Below, piece by piece: positions 32,039 to 33,453 of a stretch of 33,453 nt of DNA. Source of the DNA: Rhodoblastus sp. (GTDB lineage: Bacteria > Pseudomonadota > Alphaproteobacteria > Rhizobiales > Beijerinckiaceae). Within the stretch, counting starts at the first letter, position 1. The number at the start of each line of letters is the position of its first letter. The translations under genes were made by a program, and so were the position numbers. The notes beneath the pieces are model-generated. The model was not told the origin of the DNA, ran no database searches, and saw nothing but the letters and a program-made list of their open reading frames with translations. The stretch lies in assembly GCA_020442275.1 (NCBI GenBank), contig JAGRKN010000195.1, forward strand, positions 578-34,030, given 5' to 3'.

Positions 32039-33133
32039 ATGGTTGCGGCGGGCCGCACGAACGATCGCACGACAATCCCGTCGCCGGCCGAAGCGCCGGC
32101 GGCGCGGGGGCTTGCGGGCGGCCTTGCGCGTCAGCCCGTATCGCACCCCCCCGCGCCGCGGCTGTCTCCCCTTATGCAGGCCACGGAAGGAAACTCACAG
32201 CCGGCGCGCGCCGCGCAGCCCGTCAGGCGGCCTTCGCTCAACGCCCTGCGGGCTCTTGAGGCGACTGTCCGGCTCAGCAGCATGACGGCAGCGGCCGAGG
32301 AGCTCTCGGTAACGCATGGCGCGGTCAGCCGCCACATCAAGAGCCTCGAGGACATGTTCGGCGTCGCGCTGCTTGCGCGCGGCGCCCGCTCCGTACAGGC
32401 GACGCCGGAAGGCGCGCGGCTCGCGAAGGACCTGTCCAGCGCCTTCGCATTGATCAATGCGAGCGTCGAGCAATTGCAGCCGGGCCCGCTGACGCTCTCG
32501 TGCTCCTCGACGATCATGATGTCGTGGCTCATCCCGCGCATCGGCGGGTTTCACGCACGCCATCCCGATACCGAACTGCAGTTCAACATGAACTACGACC
32601 GGATCGATTTCGTGCGGGACAAGATCAGCGTCGCGATCCGTAACAATATGATCGAACCGCCGAAAGACGTGGTCATCAAGGATTTGATCGACGAGTGGAT
32701 CGGCCCGGTTTGTTCGCCGGACTATCTCGCCGCGCAAGCGATCGAGACACCCGCCGATCTCGCGCATTGTGCGCTGTTGTCGACAAAGACGCGGCCGAAC
32801 GGCTGGCGTGACTGGATTGCGGCGGCCGGCCTCGACATGAGCGTGACGCCGCAGAATTCCTACGAGCATTTCTATCTGCTGATCCAGGCGGCGGCCTGCG
32901 GGCTCGGCGTCGCCATGGCGCCGAAAATGCTGGTTCTGGACGATCTGCGGTCCGGCAAGCTCGTGGCGCCATTCGGATTCGTGCCGGGCCCCTACAGGCT
33001 CGTCCTGTGGGTCGCGCCACATCTGCGGCTGCGGGCCGACACGCGCGCGCTCGTCGACTGGCTGACCTCGGAATTTCGTAAACCCGGCATGCAGGACGAG
33101 GCGATCGAAAGCCTTGCGGGGCCGGCGCGATGA
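32039..33133 (+). CDS. LysR-family regulator of the GcvA type with long N-terminal extension
   Basis: A 364-residue LysR regulator. The helix-turn-helix begins only near residue 65: PSLNALRALEATVRLSSMTA, then AAEELSVTHGAVSRHIKSLE, a GcvA-like pattern. The effector domain has PLTLSCSSTIMMSWLIPRIG and FVRDKISVAIRNNM. The first ~62 residues are an Ala/Pro/Arg-rich segment without known domain. I keep the ATG at 32039 because GGAAGGAAAAG lies before it; the ATG at 32174 lacks any site. It follows the SDR by 17 bases on the same strand, which suggests co-transcription with the operon it may control, unlike the usual divergent arrangement. Confidence 0.92.
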   Translation: MVAAGRTNDRTTIPSPAEAPAARGLAGGLARQPVSHPPAPRLSPLMQATEGNSQPARAAQPVRRPSLNALRALEATVRLSSMTAAAEELSVTHGAVSRHIKSLEDMFGVALLARGARSVQATPEGARLAKDLSSAFALINASVEQLQPGPLTLSCSSTIMMSWLIPRIGGFHARHPDTELQFNMNYDRIDFVRDKISVAIRNNMIEPPKDVVIKDLIDEWIGPVCSPDYLAAQAIETPADLAHCALLSTKTRPNGWRDWIAAAGLDMSVTPQNSYEHFYLLIQAAACGLGVAMAPKMLVLDDLRSGKLVAPFGFVPGPYRLVLWVAPHLRLRADTRALVDWLTSEFRKPGMQDEAIESLAGPAR

Positions 33134-33275
33134 CGACGAACGATCTGATTTTTTCTCACAGCGCGGCGAAATTAACTCGTTTGTTTTTCGCGCGCATTCG
33201 GCCGAATAACGAAACTGCGGACGACAACCGCCCGGCAGGAACCATCGACCGAACAACCAGGGCAGGAACGCAACG

Positions 33276-33453
33276 ATGACGACGATCGCATTGTTCGGCG
33301 CAGGCGGCAAGATGGGCTGCCGCCTCTCGGCGAACCTCAAGAACACCGATTTCAAGGTCCGGCACGTCGAAGTGAGCGAGGCCGGCCGCAAGCGGCTCGC
33401 CGATGAGCTCGGCATCGCCTGCGTCGACGAGGACGCGGCGCTCGACGGCGCCG
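33276..33453 (+). CDS. NAD(P)-binding dehydrogenase, N-terminus only (3'-partial)
   Basis: Only 59 codons are in the window. The start MTTIALFGAGGKMGCRLSAN is a Rossmann dinucleotide motif (G-x-G-G-x-M-G) like that of 6-phosphogluconate / 3-hydroxyisobutyrate / prephenate-type dehydrogenases, followed by VRHVEVSEAGRKRLADELGI with an acidic residue (Glu) at the end of the second strand, pointing to NAD. GGCAGGAACG provides a ribosome binding site. It lies 142 bases after the GcvA-like regulator, in a region with AT-rich stretches that may hold its own promoter. The exact family cannot be fixed from this fragment. Confidence 0.75.
   Translation, partial: MTTIALFGAGGKMGCRLSANLKNTDFKVRHVEVSEAGRKRLADELGIACVDEDAALDGA

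Noticed and set aside
1-33453. Mobile elements, CRISPR, tRNA or rRNA genes
   Set aside because: No transposase or integrase motifs, no regular direct repeats, and no tRNA-like cloverleaf or rRNA segment was recognised by eye.

Overview
The window is about 33.5 kb of GC-rich DNA (high GC at third codon positions, many GTG starts, CpaF/CpaE/CpaC-type Tad genes, Bug-type binding proteins). It reads as a chromosomal region of an alphaproteobacterium, most likely of the Rhizobiales/Hyphomicrobiales. I cannot name the genus. I saw no tRNA, rRNA, insertion sequence or CRISPR array.

Layout. (1) 1-2235, plus strand: the end of a Rieske aromatic-ring oxygenase gene and a LivK-type ABC binding protein. 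(2) 2249-9750, minus strand: a Tad/Flp pilus operon in transcription order cpaB, cpaC, small lipoprotein, cpaE, cpaF (tadA), tadB, tadC, tadD. (3) 10109-12727, plus strand, divergent from it: tadE-like, tadG-like (vWA) and a membrane-anchored degenerate SNase-like protein. Neither a Flp major pilin nor a prepilin peptidase gene is visible, so the machine must take these from elsewhere. (4) 12879-13178: the N-terminal remnant of a crotonase gene at the boundary between the pilus locus and the catabolic genes. (5) 13136-17644, plus strand: Zn alcohol dehydrogenase, acyl-CoA dehydrogenase, class III CoA-transferase, SDR. (6) 17886-20837, minus strand: nitronate-monooxygenase-like flavoprotein, TctC/Bug binding protein and IclR regulator, divergent from (7) 20942-27390, plus strand: ACAD10/11-like acyl-CoA dehydrogenase, TctB, TctA, a CrtC/AttH-like protein of unknown function, an APH-type kinase, a small helical protein and a hot-dog thioesterase. 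(8) 27463-33453: LysR regulator (minus), then aldehyde dehydrogenase, a second class III CoA-transferase, a second SDR, a GcvA-like LysR regulator and the start of an NAD(P)-binding dehydrogenase.

How it works together. The catabolic half looks like a peripheral pathway for a carboxylic or aromatic/alicyclic compound: uptake by a tripartite tricarboxylate transporter, oxidation of alcohol and aldehyde groups, CoA activation by CoA transfer (no acyl-CoA ligase is seen), dehydrogenation and thioester release, under IclR and LysR control. The most interesting part is the co-occurrence of an ACAD10/11-type dehydrogenase, an APH-type kinase and a small downstream partner. This matches the logic of LvaA/LvaB/LvaC and of human ACAD10/11, in which a hydroxyacyl-CoA is phosphorylated before dehydration. 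Here the module also carries a translationally coupled CrtC/AttH-like protein whose role I do not know.
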